64,000 nucleotides of DNA from Cytobacillus oceanisediminis 2691 (GCF_007678455.1 NZ_VEEP01000001.1:372001-436000), one strand, 5' to 3'. Numbered from the stretch's first letter, positions 8,116 to 17,057 are shown. Notes: generated by a model not told the origin, from the sequence alone. Numbers and translations: made by a program.

Positions 8116-9471
8116 ATGTGGACTAATATTAGAAGAAGATTAGACAAATTAGCTCCGGCACAAATCATTGTGGCGTATTATTTAATTGCGGTAATTGTCT
8201 CAATGATTCTATTGAGCTTGCCAGTTGCCATACAGCCCGGTGCAAAATGGACTTTTATGGACGCTTTGTTCACTGCAGCAAGTGCTGTCAGTGTCACAGG
8301 GCTTTCGGTTGTCATACTTCACGACACCTTCACTGTTACAGGAATCTTTATCCTTATGTTTGTGCTGCAGTTTGGCGGTATAGGCGTCATGGCGCTTGGC
8401 ACCTTTTTCTGGCTGATCATCAGGAAGAAAATTGGCTTGAAAGAACGCAGGCTGATTATGATGGATCAGAACCAGACCAGTATGTCCGGACTAGTAAAAA
8501 TGCTGAAGGATATTCTGGTCATTATTGTCATTATCGAGTTAGTCGGTGCATTATTGTTAGGGTTGTATTTTCTTCAATACTTCCCAACATGGCAGGAAGC
8601 TTTTCTCCACGGTTTGTTTGCATCCGTAAGTGCTACAACCAATGCAGGTTTCGATATTACAGGAGCCTCTTTGATTCCGTACGCCCAGGATTATTTTGTG
8701 GTGATAATCAATATTCTCTTGATTACACTAGGGGCAATTGGTTTCCCTGTGCTGATAGAATTGAAAAGTTTTCTTTTCAGGAGAAAAAAGAGTACACCAT
8801 TTCATTTTTCACTTTTCCTGAAGATCACTACACTGACGTTTCTCATTCTCTTGATTTTCGGAACAATCGCTATTTGGGGTCTGGAATTCAACCATTTCTT
8901 CTCAGATAAGTCTTGGCTTGATTCGTTCTTTTATGCATTTTTTCAATCGGCGACAACAAGAAGTGGCGGTATGGCGACTATGGATGTCAATGATTTTACA
9001 GACCCGACACTATTCCTGATGGCAGCCCTGATGTTTATAGGTGCTTCACCAAGCTCTGTTGGCGGTGGAATCCGTACGACTACTTTTGCACTGAACCTCT
9101 TGTTCCTTTATCATTTTGCCCGAGGAAGAAGAGCAATCAAGATCTTCAACAGGGAACTGCACCAGGATGATATTATCAAATCCCTGGTTGTTTCAATTAT
9201 GGCAGTCATGATTTGTTTTCTTGCTGTCATTATCATGATGGTGACAGAGGACCATGAATTGCTGGCGATTATCTTTGAAGTAGCATCAGCATTTGGGACC
9301 ACAGGATTATCGATGGGAATCACACCTGATCTCTCAAATATCGGCAAATTGATTCTGATCATCCTGATGTTCATCGGAAGAGTAGGAGTCATTTCCTTCC
9401 TGCTGATTATCGGCGGCAAAACGACCAAGGAAAGCATCGGTTATCCTAAGGAACGTGTGATTATTGGATAA
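8116..9471 (+). CDS. ktrD: Ktr potassium uptake channel subunit (TrkH/KtrB/KtrD family)
   Basis: A 451-residue membrane protein with the four M1-P-M2 repeats of the Trk/Ktr/HKT superfamily. The four pore loops, each with its filter glycine, can be seen: SVTGLSVV, SATTNAGFDI, SATTRSGGMA and FGTTGLSMG. It forms the potassium (with sodium) translocating subunit and needs a cytosolic RCK partner (KtrA/KtrC type), which is not in this window. Length and position after the SASP gene match KtrD of B. subtilis, which is also encoded apart from its regulatory subunit; KtrB is the alternative. ATG 8116 follows AAAGGATT. A terminator follows directly. Confidence 0.9.
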   Translation: MWTNIRRRLDKLAPAQIIVAYYLIAVIVSMILLSLPVAIQPGAKWTFMDALFTAASAVSVTGLSVVILHDTFTVTGIFILMFVLQFGGIGVMALGTFFWLIIRKKIGLKERRLIMMDQNQTSMSGLVKMLKDILVIIVIIELVGALLLGLYFLQYFPTWQEAFLHGLFASVSATTNAGFDITGASLIPYAQDYFVVIINILLITLGAIGFPVLIELKSFLFRRKKSTPFHFSLFLKITTLTFLILLIFGTIAIWGLEFNHFFSDKSWLDSFFYAFFQSATTRSGGMATMDVNDFTDPTLFLMAALMFIGASPSSVGGGIRTTTFALNLLFLYHFARGRRAIKIFNRELHQDDIIKSLVVSIMAVMICFLAVIIMMVTEDHELLAIIFEVASAFGTTGLSMGITPDLSNIGKLILIILMFIGRVGVISFLLIIGGKTTKESIGYPKERVIIG

Positions 9472-9475
9472 ATGT

Positions 9476-9505
9476 AAAAATCCGGGAGAATTCCCGGATT
9501 TTTTT
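9476..9505. terminator. Bidirectional terminator between ktrD and the DUF3905 gene
   Basis: Stem ATCCGGGA / TCCCGGAT with A-rich left and T-rich right flanks, so it can act in both directions. Confidence 0.85.
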
Positions 9506-9851
9506 AATCTTGTCCCTTGCTAACATCTTTTGTTGGATGCATGAATGGATAGCCCTGTGGTTTTCTCTTTTCCTCGAGAAGCTCCCTGTTTTCTGCTGTG
9601 TTCCAGCCAATGTCATTGGTAGGATGGACCCATTCGTCGCCAGCCATGACGGCCGGATCCGTCTCATCCGACCAATTTTCCAGCGGTGAATCCTCAGAAG
9701 CGTAAAGACTGTCTCCGATAATGACACCGTGCTCATTCTTAAATGGTGCTTTCATTTCTATCCCGGTATCCTTGAAGCTTGGAGCGTTGATTTGATGGGG
9801 CAATGTTTCCTCAATATCCATTGGTTTCAGCTCAGGATCTTTTTTCGCCAT
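9504..9851 (-). CDS. DUF3905 domain-containing protein
   Basis: A soluble 115-residue protein with no signal peptide or membrane segment. The sequence matches what I recall of DUF3905, a family confined to endospore formers, with segments LPHQINAPSF, GVIIGDSLYASEDSPL and DEWVHPTNDIGWNTAENR. It is acidic with many Asp, Glu, Pro and Trp. Function is unknown. AGGAGGAGCAGAA precedes the start codon. It is transcribed divergently from two very small spore-protein-like genes, which hints at a sporulation role, but no sporulation promoter could be assigned. Confidence 0.8.
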   Translation of the reverse strand: MAKKDPELKPMDIEETLPHQINAPSFKDTGIEMKAPFKNEHGVIIGDSLYASEDSPLENWSDETDPAVMAGDEWVHPTNDIGWNTAENRELLEEKRKPQGYPFMHPTKDVSKGQD

Positions 9852-9987
9852 TTCTGCTCCTCCTTTTTGAGTTTATCTTTTGTTGTATGCCGCTTTTTAT
9901 AAGACAGTTCCGTTTGTAAAATAAGGTAATCAAAACTGTACATAGCAAATCACCGATTGAAAAAAATAAAGGATGGAGGTGTTCAGA

Positions 9988-10149
9988 ATGGCTAAACGGA
10001 AGGCAGAAAGAAATGCAGTGGCTAAATATACAAACACGCCTAAGAAAAATCTTCAGGAAAGTGAATTTTCTGCTGAATTTGCTCATGGTGAAGATCCGGG
10101 GAAATTTGCGAACAGGAATTCAAAGCAGGGCAGGAAAGGAAGAGCATGA
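9988..10149 (+). CDS. Small basic protein with GPR-like motif, candidate SASP
   Basis: A 53-residue, Lys/Arg-rich ORF. Support is a strong ribosome site (GATGGAGGTG) 8 nt before ATG, no alternative gene here, and translational coupling (TGATG) to a second small ORF. Residues 25-32 read SEFSAEFA; EFSAEF aligns with the GPR cleavage site EIAQEF of the SASP at 7.7 kb and with motifs in two other small ORFs of this window (10149 and 56788). I do not recognise the family with certainty; YfhD-like small spore proteins carry a comparable EFSxEL motif. Candidate spore protein degraded at germination, by inference. Confidence 0.7.
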   Translation: MAKRKAERNAVAKYTNTPKKNLQESEFSAEFAHGEDPGKFANRNSKQGRKGRA

Positions 10150-10292
10150 TGAAAAAGCATGAGGCGCGTCACCAGAAGCCTTTGAACGTTGAGTTCGGCA
10201 TGGAATTTGGCGATATTAATGCGGGAAAGTTTTATGAACAGCCGTTTGCTGGTAAAAAGGCGAAACATAAAGCTGAAAAGGACTGCAAATAA
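10149..10292 (+). CDS. Small basic protein with GPR-like motif, coupled to the preceding ORF
   Basis: A 47-residue ORF that starts inside the stop of its neighbour (TGATG, 1-nt overlap). It is basic (KKHEARHQK at the start, AKHKAEKDCK at the end). The centre reads NVEFGMEFGDINAGKF; EFGMEF again has the spacing of a GPR site, and the surrounding pattern (two E-F pairs, then Gly-Lys-Phe) matches the upstream ORF, EFSAEFAHGEDPGKF, so the two look like diverged paralogues. The gene ends one base before a bidirectional terminator. Function is inferred only. Confidence 0.65.
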   Translation: MKKHEARHQKPLNVEFGMEFGDINAGKFYEQPFAGKKAKHKAEKDCK

Positions 10293-10293
10293 A

Positions 10294-10320
10294 GAAAGCC
10301 GGCTGAATCAAGCCGGCTTA
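10294..10320. terminator. Bidirectional terminator
   Basis: Stem AAGCCGGC / GCCGGCTT. The stop codon of the radical SAM gene on the minus strand lies inside its loop. Confidence 0.8.
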
Positions 10321-12068
10321 AGATCTTCCTTTTTAATGGAAAAAAATTGAGGTTTTTCTGACTTGGAATCAAAATAGACAAGGATATGTGACGGTGAATC
10401 CTCTATTGTTCCATCTTTGATCAGTAAATCCAGATTGATTGTGATATCTTCTAGCAGGGTATGTTTGTACAGATCCTTTTCATTAAGCTTCAAATTCATG
10501 AACTCCTGGCCAAGGGCCCCAGGATTCTTAATGATTTCTCTATATAAATCAGATCGCTGCTTCTTATCAGATGACAGCTCCCACCATGGCTTTCGGGGCT
10601 TGTATTTCATGCTGGCGAGATAGTCGTATTTCATCAAGCTGACAATCTGCTCAATGTGCTCCACACCTTTTTCCTGCAGGAACTGGTAAAGTCTTTTAAA
10701 TAAGTCCTCAAGCTGGTGGCCAATCCTCGACCATCCTTTTGTTTCCCAGTATGAGCCGAATTCCTGGAAGAAATCGAATGGGGATGGAAAAACCTTTGTA
10801 ACCAGGAATTCGACTGTATTATCCATCCTGTGGTCATTCCAATACTTCTCAAGCACATCCTCAACCTGTTTGATCTTAATGATGTCATTAAAATCAAGTA
10901 CATTATTCCCGAGGATTTCATATGGCGAATGGTCCATATAGACATAATCATGGTCTGCGGCTCTCAGCCTTAATCCAGTCCCTCTGAGCATCTTCAGGAA
11001 TCCAAGCTGCAATTCTTCCGGTCTCATCGCAAATACATCATTGAAGGTTTTTTTGAAGGAATGATAATCCTCTTCAGGTAAACCTGCAATCAAATCAAGG
11101 TGCTGGTCGATCTTGCCGCCTTCCTTGACCATGGTGACAGTCCGTTTCAGTTTATCGAAATTTTGTTTTCTCATGACCAGTTCATTTGTATAATCATTCG
11201 TTGACTGGACCCCAATCTCAAAGCGGAACAAGCCGGCAGGTGCCTCCTCGTTCAGGAAAGCGATCACCTCGGGCCGCATGATGTCGGCAGTGATTTCGAA
11301 TTGGAACACCGTACCAGGGAGATGCTCGTCAATGAGGAAACGGAACATTTCCATTGCGTAACTCCGGCTAATATTGAAAGTCCTGTCCACGAACTTAATG
11401 GTCTTCGCACCATTTGCCATTAAATAGCGGATATCATCCTTAATCTTCTCCCTATCAAAGTAACGGACACCGACTTCAATGGATGAGAGGCAAAATTGGC
11501 AGCTGAATGGACAGCCGCGGCTTGTTTCAACATAAGTTACCCTTTTTGAAAGATGGTCAGCATCCTCTTCGAAGCGATAGGGAGAGGGGAGGTCTTTTAA
11601 GTCAAGCTTATTGCGCTGAGGGTTCAGCTGGATGCCTCCTTCATTCCGGTAGGCGATGCCATGTACTTCTGAAAAGTCACGTCCGTTTGAAAAACCTGCC
11701 AGAAGCTGCTTTAATGTCTGTTCACCCTCACCTATGACAATCACGTCAAAATCAGGCACTTTTTCCATCCATTCCAGGACATCATAGGTAACCTCCGGGC
11801 CTCCCACGACAATTAGGATGTCCGGATTGATTTTCTTGATCATTTTAATGACTTTAATGGTTTCTTCGATGTTCCAAATATAGCAGCTGAAACCAATTAC
11901 ATCAGGTTTCTTTTGGATCAGATCTGACACTATATTGATTACGGGATCCTTTATTGTATATTCAGCAATGGTCGCATCATATTCCGGCTGAGCATATGCT
12001 TTAAGATATCTGATGGCAAGGTTCGTGTGTATATACTTCGCGTTTAGCGTTGTTAAGACGATATTCAT
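10308..12068 (-). CDS. B12-binding radical SAM protein with DUF4080 C-terminus
   Basis: A 586-residue cytosolic enzyme. Residues 1-140 form a cobalamin-binding Rossmann domain (LTTLNAKYIHTNLAIRYL, then VGGPEVTYD and VIVIGEGEQTL). The radical SAM core follows, with the cluster motif CPFSCQFC (CxxxCxxC) and the SRGCPF context. The last part resembles DUF4080. Members use a 4Fe-4S cluster and S-adenosylmethionine for radical chemistry, often methylation at unactivated carbon; the substrate here is unknown. ATG at 12068 is chosen over 12095 because AAAGGAG lies 8 nt upstream. It is monocistronic, and its stop codon is part of the terminator loop. Confidence 0.88.
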   Translation of the reverse strand: MNIVLTTLNAKYIHTNLAIRYLKAYAQPEYDATIAEYTIKDPVINIVSDLIQKKPDVIGFSCYIWNIEETIKVIKMIKKINPDILIVVGGPEVTYDVLEWMEKVPDFDVIVIGEGEQTLKQLLAGFSNGRDFSEVHGIAYRNEGGIQLNPQRNKLDLKDLPSPYRFEEDADHLSKRVTYVETSRGCPFSCQFCLSSIEVGVRYFDREKIKDDIRYLMANGAKTIKFVDRTFNISRSYAMEMFRFLIDEHLPGTVFQFEITADIMRPEVIAFLNEEAPAGLFRFEIGVQSTNDYTNELVMRKQNFDKLKRTVTMVKEGGKIDQHLDLIAGLPEEDYHSFKKTFNDVFAMRPEELQLGFLKMLRGTGLRLRAADHDYVYMDHSPYEILGNNVLDFNDIIKIKQVEDVLEKYWNDHRMDNTVEFLVTKVFPSPFDFFQEFGSYWETKGWSRIGHQLEDLFKRLYQFLQEKGVEHIEQIVSLMKYDYLASMKYKPRKPWWELSSDKKQRSDLYREIIKNPGALGQEFMNLKLNEKDLYKHTLLEDITINLDLLIKDGTIEDSPSHILVYFDSKSEKPQFFSIKKEDLKPA

Positions 12069-12164
12069 TTTAAAATCTCCTTTATAAAAATCCACAACAA
12101 GTCAACTTCCAATTATAGCTCAGTTTAGACAAAAAAGACAGGCTGAATCCTGTTGAAGAAAAGG

Positions 12165-12196
12165 AAAGAGCCATTCTCGATGAATGGCTCTTTTTC
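12165..12196 (-). terminator. Terminator of the acyltransferase gene
   Basis: Perfect stem AAAGAGCCATTC / GAATGGCTCTTT. On the minus strand it is followed by a pyrimidine- and T-rich tract; the plus-strand side also has a T run. Confidence 0.75.
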
Positions 12197-12205
12197 TAGT
12201 CATAT

Positions 12206-13249
12206 CTACTGGCTCAACATTTTTCTGCGATAAAAGCGGACGATGGCTCCAATCCTGGTTTTAAGGCGGTTGATTCTTGATGTCTTGAACTCGATTAGCG
12301 GCTGGGCGAATGCGGCCGCATATTTGCTTGACAGCAAGAGAGTCAGCACCAGGGCGATGAATGCGAGCAGGATAAAACGTTCGGGACTGTGGAAAAAGTC
12401 CTGGACCTCACTTTCGCGGAAAACTCGGACAAAAAAACCATGCAGTAAATACACATAAAGTGTATTTTTCCCAAGATCAGTAAAGAAATATTGCTTTTTA
12501 GGCACGATTGTCAAGAAGCTAAATACCATCAGCAGACTTAACAGGTAAAAGCTTAAGCGAGTAAACATGCTTGAAATCGATGCAGCTTCCATCATAGAAT
12601 AGGGCTTTGATCCAAGAAGCCATTTATAGTCAATATCCGGATTGAAGTAGAATCCTAAAAAAACGACTGTGAATGAAATGAGCGCGCCAATTTTAAACGA
12701 TGGCCTTGTCAATGTTTTAATATGGTCCTTCGTTAAATGGTATCCGAGCAGGAACAATGGAAAGTATACGAATGTCCTGGAGAGACTCAAATAATTGGAT
12801 ATCCAGTCAACATAGCCTACGCCGAGCCCCAAGCCAAAAGCAATCAAAAGACCTGTAGGTGCGCTAAGCTTTGCAAAACCAATCAACATAAGGTTCCAGC
12901 AGAACAGGCTGATCAAGAACCATAATGACCAGTGCGGATTCAGCGGATCGATCGTAAAGGTCGATTTGCTGTATAGAAAATAGTAAAAAATTGAATAGAT
13001 GAGCTGGAAAATGAAATATGGCAGAATCAATTTCTTGGCTATTTTCATTACATAACCCTTTTTGTTGAAGCCTCTTGCAAAAAAGCCTGAAACCAGGATG
13101 AAGGCTGGCATATGGAATGTATATATGACTTTATAAATATTGTAGATCATTTCATTGTCTTCAATGAACGAGCGCAAAAGATGGCCAAATACGACGAAAA
13201 AAATCAAGATGAACTTGGCATTGTCAAAGTAGTAATCTCGCTTCTTCAT
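12206..13249 (-). CDS. Membrane acyltransferase, acyltransferase-3 family (YkrP-like)
   Basis: A 347-residue integral membrane O-acyltransferase. The N-terminus has the family hallmark DYYFDNAKFILIFFVVFGH (the active-site His is in FVVFGHLL), followed by about ten hydrophobic segments and a basic tail (RRKMLSQ). These enzymes acylate surface polysaccharides or other hydroxyls on the outer face of the membrane; the substrate is not evident. Start at 13249 has GGGAGGAAAT before it. Order ktrD - this gene - histidine kinase - mtn genes matches ykrM-ykrP-kinE in B. subtilis, so YkrP is the likely counterpart. Confidence 0.85.
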   Translation of the reverse strand: MKKRDYYFDNAKFILIFFVVFGHLLRSFIEDNEMIYNIYKVIYTFHMPAFILVSGFFARGFNKKGYVMKIAKKLILPYFIFQLIYSIFYYFLYSKSTFTIDPLNPHWSLWFLISLFCWNLMLIGFAKLSAPTGLLIAFGLGLGVGYVDWISNYLSLSRTFVYFPLFLLGYHLTKDHIKTLTRPSFKIGALISFTVVFLGFYFNPDIDYKWLLGSKPYSMMEAASISSMFTRLSFYLLSLLMVFSFLTIVPKKQYFFTDLGKNTLYVYLLHGFFVRVFRESEVQDFFHSPERFILLAFIALVLTLLLSSKYAAAFAQPLIEFKTSRINRLKTRIGAIVRFYRRKMLSQ

Positions 13250-13342
13250 ATTTCCTCCCTTAATTAGAGACCCCCAAAAAATACTCACCTATATTTACCC
13301 TTTTCAGGATAAAGACAAACCAGGCTATTTGCTCAAAATTAA

Positions 13343-13382
13343 GGAACTGGTTCCTGGTTCAGGAATCGTTTCCTGAATCAGG
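13343..13382. promoter_or_regulatory. Overlapping palindromes in the divergent region before the oxidoreductase operon
   Basis: GGAACTGGTTCC (13343-13354) overlaps a 13-bp hairpin with arms 13353-13365 and 13370-13382 around TCGT; the one imperfect pair would be a G-U wobble in RNA. No T-tract follows, so termination is unlikely. It lies about 100 bp upstream of the acyltransferase start and 210 bp upstream of the oxidoreductase start, a natural place for an operator. A TATATAAA sequence follows at about 13418, which could be a -10. Confidence 0.5.
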
Positions 13383-13594
13383 GTTAAGTGCTGTATTAAT
13401 ACAATTTCATTTCTGTTATATAAAAGGAATCCATTATAGCATACGGATTAAGTGAATAATTTTTGGGTGTGTTCTAATAAAAAAATTCAAATGTTTGATA
13501 TATGTCACAGCTTAATGATCTTGTTATCTATAAAATTAAAAGTGGGGAATGTTCACATTCAATTACCTTAACAACAAAATTGGGGAGGGAGATT

Positions 13595-14608
13595 ATGTCT
13601 ATCTTACCGAAGAAGAATGAATTAGGGTTTTATGAGATAAGGCTTGAATCGATTGGGGGGCTTGGCGCCAACCTTGCCGGAAAGATGCTTGCCGAAGCAG
13701 GAGTTCTTGGTCTTGGGCTGAATGGTTCCAACTTTTCTTCATATGGTTCCGAGAAAAAAGGCTCGCCGGTAAAAAGTTTTGTCCGGTTCTGTGATCCAGA
13801 TACTGAAATCAGGGTCCATAGTCCGATAGAAGAGCCGCATGTTGTTGGTGTCTTCCATGAAGCGCTTTACAAAACGGTTGACGTTGTCAGCGGCTTGCGC
13901 CCGGATGGAATCCTGCTCGTTAACTCAACAAGGGATTTTGATGATATCAAACAAGACCTTCAGCTCGAATATGGAACACTCGCGATTGTCGATGCACTTT
14001 CGATTGCCGTCGAGGAAAAAACGAAGGTGAATACTGCGATGCTTGGAGCTTTGTACCGCATTATTGACTTTCTTGATCCTGAAGCAATGAAACATGTAAT
14101 CCGTAAAACTTTCGAAAAGAAATATCCTCATTTGGTAGAACCAAACATTCGAACATTCGAAAGGGGCTATAATGAGGTCCAATTCAAGACATACGAACTT
14201 GAAGAAGGAGCACAGGGCAAAGATTTCAAGCGTCCAATACCGCTGCTAGGCTATGAAACACAGGGTCTTGGCGGAGTCATTACTGCCCAGGCAAACAGCA
14301 TTCTCAAAGATTTAAGCGGTTCCAGACAGGGATTCGTGCCGCAATTCAACCAGGCAGACTGTATCAACTGCGCGGCATGTGACACTGCATGTCCTGATTA
14401 TTGCTTTGTCTGGGAAGAAGGCGAAGATAAGCGCGGCAGAAAGCAAATGTTCCTGAAGGGAATCGACTACCAATATTGCAAAGGATGCCTGAAATGTGTC
14501 GAGGCATGTCCTACATCAGCATTAAGCGAACTGAGGGAAATGATCGGCTATGCTGAGGAAAATCAAGTAAAACAAAACTATCCTTATGTGACTGGAGGGG
14601 TTTCTTAA
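13595..14608 (+). CDS. 2-oxoacid:ferredoxin oxidoreductase, gamma-delta fusion subunit
   Basis: A 337-residue subunit. Residues 1-190 match the gamma domain (ESIGGLGANLAGKMLAEAG; SNFSSYGSEKKGSPVKSFVR). The C-terminal 90 residues are a delta-type ferredoxin with two 4Fe-4S motifs, CINCAACDTACP and CKGCLKCVEACP. Electrons from the thiamine site pass through these clusters to ferredoxin. ATG 13595 (GGGAGGGAGATT upstream) is preferred; the frame is open to 13502 but lacks family similarity there. It is coupled (TAATG) to the alpha-beta gene. Separate gamma-delta and alpha-beta fusions are an uncommon layout, since most two-subunit enzymes fuse gamma with alpha. Confidence 0.88.
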   Translation: MSILPKKNELGFYEIRLESIGGLGANLAGKMLAEAGVLGLGLNGSNFSSYGSEKKGSPVKSFVRFCDPDTEIRVHSPIEEPHVVGVFHEALYKTVDVVSGLRPDGILLVNSTRDFDDIKQDLQLEYGTLAIVDALSIAVEEKTKVNTAMLGALYRIIDFLDPEAMKHVIRKTFEKKYPHLVEPNIRTFERGYNEVQFKTYELEEGAQGKDFKRPIPLLGYETQGLGGVITAQANSILKDLSGSRQGFVPQFNQADCINCAACDTACPDYCFVWEEGEDKRGRKQMFLKGIDYQYCKGCLKCVEACPTSALSELREMIGYAEENQVKQNYPYVTGGVS

Positions 14609-16902
14609 TGTCCATTCTTGAAGAGAACATAAAAGCAATGAGCACAGCAGAGCAGGTGGCCACTTTTGAATCGGGAAATGAAATGGCGGCAATGGCTGCA
14701 GCTCAGATCAATTATCATATCATGGGCTATTTTCCAATCACCCCTTCAACAGAAGTCGCCCAGTATCTGGACATGATGAAAGCAAGGGGAGAGCATGATA
14801 TCAAGTTGATCCCTGCTGATGGCGAGCATGGTTCCGCGGGAATCTGCTATGGAGCTGCTGCAACGGGAGCGCGCGTGTTCAACGCAACAAGCGCGAATGG
14901 ATTGATGTACATGCTTGAACAGCTTCCGGTCCAATCCGGCACACGGTATCCGATGGTACTGAACCTGGTCACACGCTCAATCAGCGGTCCGCTTGATATT
15001 CGCGGCGACCATTCAGATTTGTATTTTGCCTTGAATACCGGGTGGGTGATCCTGACAGCGAGAACGCCTCAGGCGGTTTATGATATGAATATCATGGCGC
15101 TGAAAATAGCTGAGCATTCCGATGTCCGCCTGCCGGTGATGGTTGCCTATGATGGCTTCTTCACATCACATCAAAAGCGGAAAGTGAATTATTTCAAGGA
15201 TCGTGCAGTCGTCCAAAAATTTGTTGGAGAGGCACCGACTGAATACAATTTCGCGCGAGATCCTAAGAAGCCGTTGACGATTGGTGCGCACATGAATGGC
15301 GACGACTTGATCAACAACCACTTCCAGCAATCAGAAGCAATATACAGAGCGAAAGATGTTTATAAGGAAGTGGCTGCAGAGTATGCAAAACTGTCAGGCC
15401 GCAATTATGACATTCTCGATCTCTATAAAATGGAGGATGCGGAAGTAGCGCTGTTTCTTTTGAACTCAGCTGCAGAATCTGCCAAGGATGTTGTAGACAG
15501 ACTGAGGGAGCAAGGAATCAAGGCAGGCGTCATTAGCCCTAACATTATCCGTCCATTCCCTGCTCAGGAAATCAGGGAAGCTTTAAAGAATGTGAAATCC
15601 CTTCTTGTTGGGGAAAGAGCAGATTCTTACGGCGGACATGGCCCGAACCTGACGCACGAAATCAAGTCCGCGCTTCAGGAAGACAGGAACAATGGAACCA
15701 TCGTCCAGAGCAGGGTGTTCGGCTTGGGCGGCAAGGACTTTTATGCAGATGATGCTGAAGCATTTTTTGCTCTGGCGATGGATGCTATGGAAAAAGGCTA
15801 CGCCGAAAAACCTTTCGACTACTACGGACATATTCCTGGCGAACCCGATAAAACATTGAAGACTGTCATTGAACCTCAGCATGGTGATGTGTATAAATCA
15901 GGACTCATCCAGGTAACTAGGGATGAAGAGAAAAACAAACTGAATGTTAAAATTCCGCCATTAAGGGCGCTGACTTCAAAGCCAAAACGGATTGCCTCAG
16001 GCCATGGTGCATGTCCTGGCTGCGGTATTTTTGGCGGACTTGAAATGTTCTTCAAAGGCATAGAAGGAGATCTTGTCATCCTGTTCCAGACGGGCTGTGC
16101 GTATGTTGTTACAACAGCATATCCTCACACATCCCATAAACAGACGACGATCCATAATCTGTTCCAGAACGGGGCAGCAACACTGTCAGGGACACTGGAG
16201 GCATTCCTTGAATTGAAGCGCCGCGGTGAAATCGAAGTGTCAGCAGATGCCACATTTGTTATGGTAACCGGAGATGGCGGCATGGACATCGGTATGGGAT
16301 CGGCAATCGGAACAGCGCTGCGCGGCCATAAACTGATCATGCTTGAATATGATAACGAGGGATATATGAATACAGGTTCGCAGCTTTCATATTCCACTCC
16401 ATTTGGCCATATGACCAGCACATCGAATGTAGGAAAGGCCCAAAAAGGAAAGGCGTTCCACCATAAGGATACTGCACAAATCATGGCTTCAACCAATATA
16501 CCTTATGTCTTCACGGGTACAGAGGCATTCCCTCAGGATCTTTTGAAAAAGGCAGCGAAGGCACAATGGTATGCCCAGAATGTTGGAACTGTGTATGGCA
16601 AGCTTCTGATCACTTGTCCGCTTAACTGGAAGTCAGAAGATCGCTATGGACAGACGATCGTTGAAGCAGCAGTCAATTCCAACTTCTTCCCGCTTTATGA
16701 AGTGGAGCAGGGAATCACGAATATAACATATGACCCTGAAGCGAAAAACAAGAAAATCCATCTGTCAGACTGGCTAAAATATATGGGAAAAACAAAGCAT
16801 TTGTTAAAAGAAGAAAACAAAGACATGCTTGTTGAATTCGAAGAAGAAGTTGAAAAAAGATGGCAGCGCCTTAAGGCAAAGCACGAAAACGAATATTTAT
16901 AA
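14608..16902 (+). CDS. 2-oxoacid:ferredoxin oxidoreductase, alpha-beta fusion subunit
   Basis: A 764-residue subunit. Residues 15-220 are the pyrimidine-binding alpha domain (GYFPITPSTEVAQYL, DGEHGSAG, TSANGLMYM, RGDHSDLY), residues 275-370 domain II (SPNIIRPFPAQEI, VGERADSYGG), and residues 455-720 the thiamine-diphosphate beta domain with HGACPGCGIF, TGCAYV and the Mg/ThDP motif GDGGMDIGMG with YDNEGYMNTG. The enzyme would oxidatively decarboxylate a 2-oxoacid to acyl-CoA while reducing ferredoxin, reversibly. Whether pyruvate, 2-oxoglutarate or a branched-chain acid is used cannot be told. Proximal cluster cysteines (CPGC, TGC) are present. No Lrp- or aro-type partner gene adjoins. Confidence 0.88.
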   Translation: MSILEENIKAMSTAEQVATFESGNEMAAMAAAQINYHIMGYFPITPSTEVAQYLDMMKARGEHDIKLIPADGEHGSAGICYGAAATGARVFNATSANGLMYMLEQLPVQSGTRYPMVLNLVTRSISGPLDIRGDHSDLYFALNTGWVILTARTPQAVYDMNIMALKIAEHSDVRLPVMVAYDGFFTSHQKRKVNYFKDRAVVQKFVGEAPTEYNFARDPKKPLTIGAHMNGDDLINNHFQQSEAIYRAKDVYKEVAAEYAKLSGRNYDILDLYKMEDAEVALFLLNSAAESAKDVVDRLREQGIKAGVISPNIIRPFPAQEIREALKNVKSLLVGERADSYGGHGPNLTHEIKSALQEDRNNGTIVQSRVFGLGGKDFYADDAEAFFALAMDAMEKGYAEKPFDYYGHIPGEPDKTLKTVIEPQHGDVYKSGLIQVTRDEEKNKLNVKIPPLRALTSKPKRIASGHGACPGCGIFGGLEMFFKGIEGDLVILFQTGCAYVVTTAYPHTSHKQTTIHNLFQNGAATLSGTLEAFLELKRRGEIEVSADATFVMVTGDGGMDIGMGSAIGTALRGHKLIMLEYDNEGYMNTGSQLSYSTPFGHMTSTSNVGKAQKGKAFHHKDTAQIMASTNIPYVFTGTEAFPQDLLKKAAKAQWYAQNVGTVYGKLLITCPLNWKSEDRYGQTIVEAAVNSNFFPLYEVEQGITNITYDPEAKNKKIHLSDWLKYMGKTKHLLKEENKDMLVEFEEEVEKRWQRLKAKHENEYL

Positions 16903-16911
16903 GAATTTAAG

Positions 16912-16938
16912 AAGCCGGGGATTCCCGGCTTTTTTTTT
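16912..16938 (+). terminator. Terminator of the oxidoreductase operon
   Basis: Stem AAGCCGGG / CCCGGCTT, 5-nt loop, and a run of nine or more T. Confidence 0.92.
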
Positions 16939-17057
16939 CAACAGTGTCTGCCAAAAAGTCTTGTAAATAAGCAGGAAATAATCACGAAATTAAAGGGATT
17001 TTCAACATCAATGTAGAATTTACTAGAAAAATGGGAATCCGACAAGGAGGCTTTCTG

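Noticed and set aside
13502-13594. Upstream extension of the gamma-delta subunit
   Set aside because: The extension lacks family similarity, while ATG 13595 has GGGAGGGAG immediately upstream.
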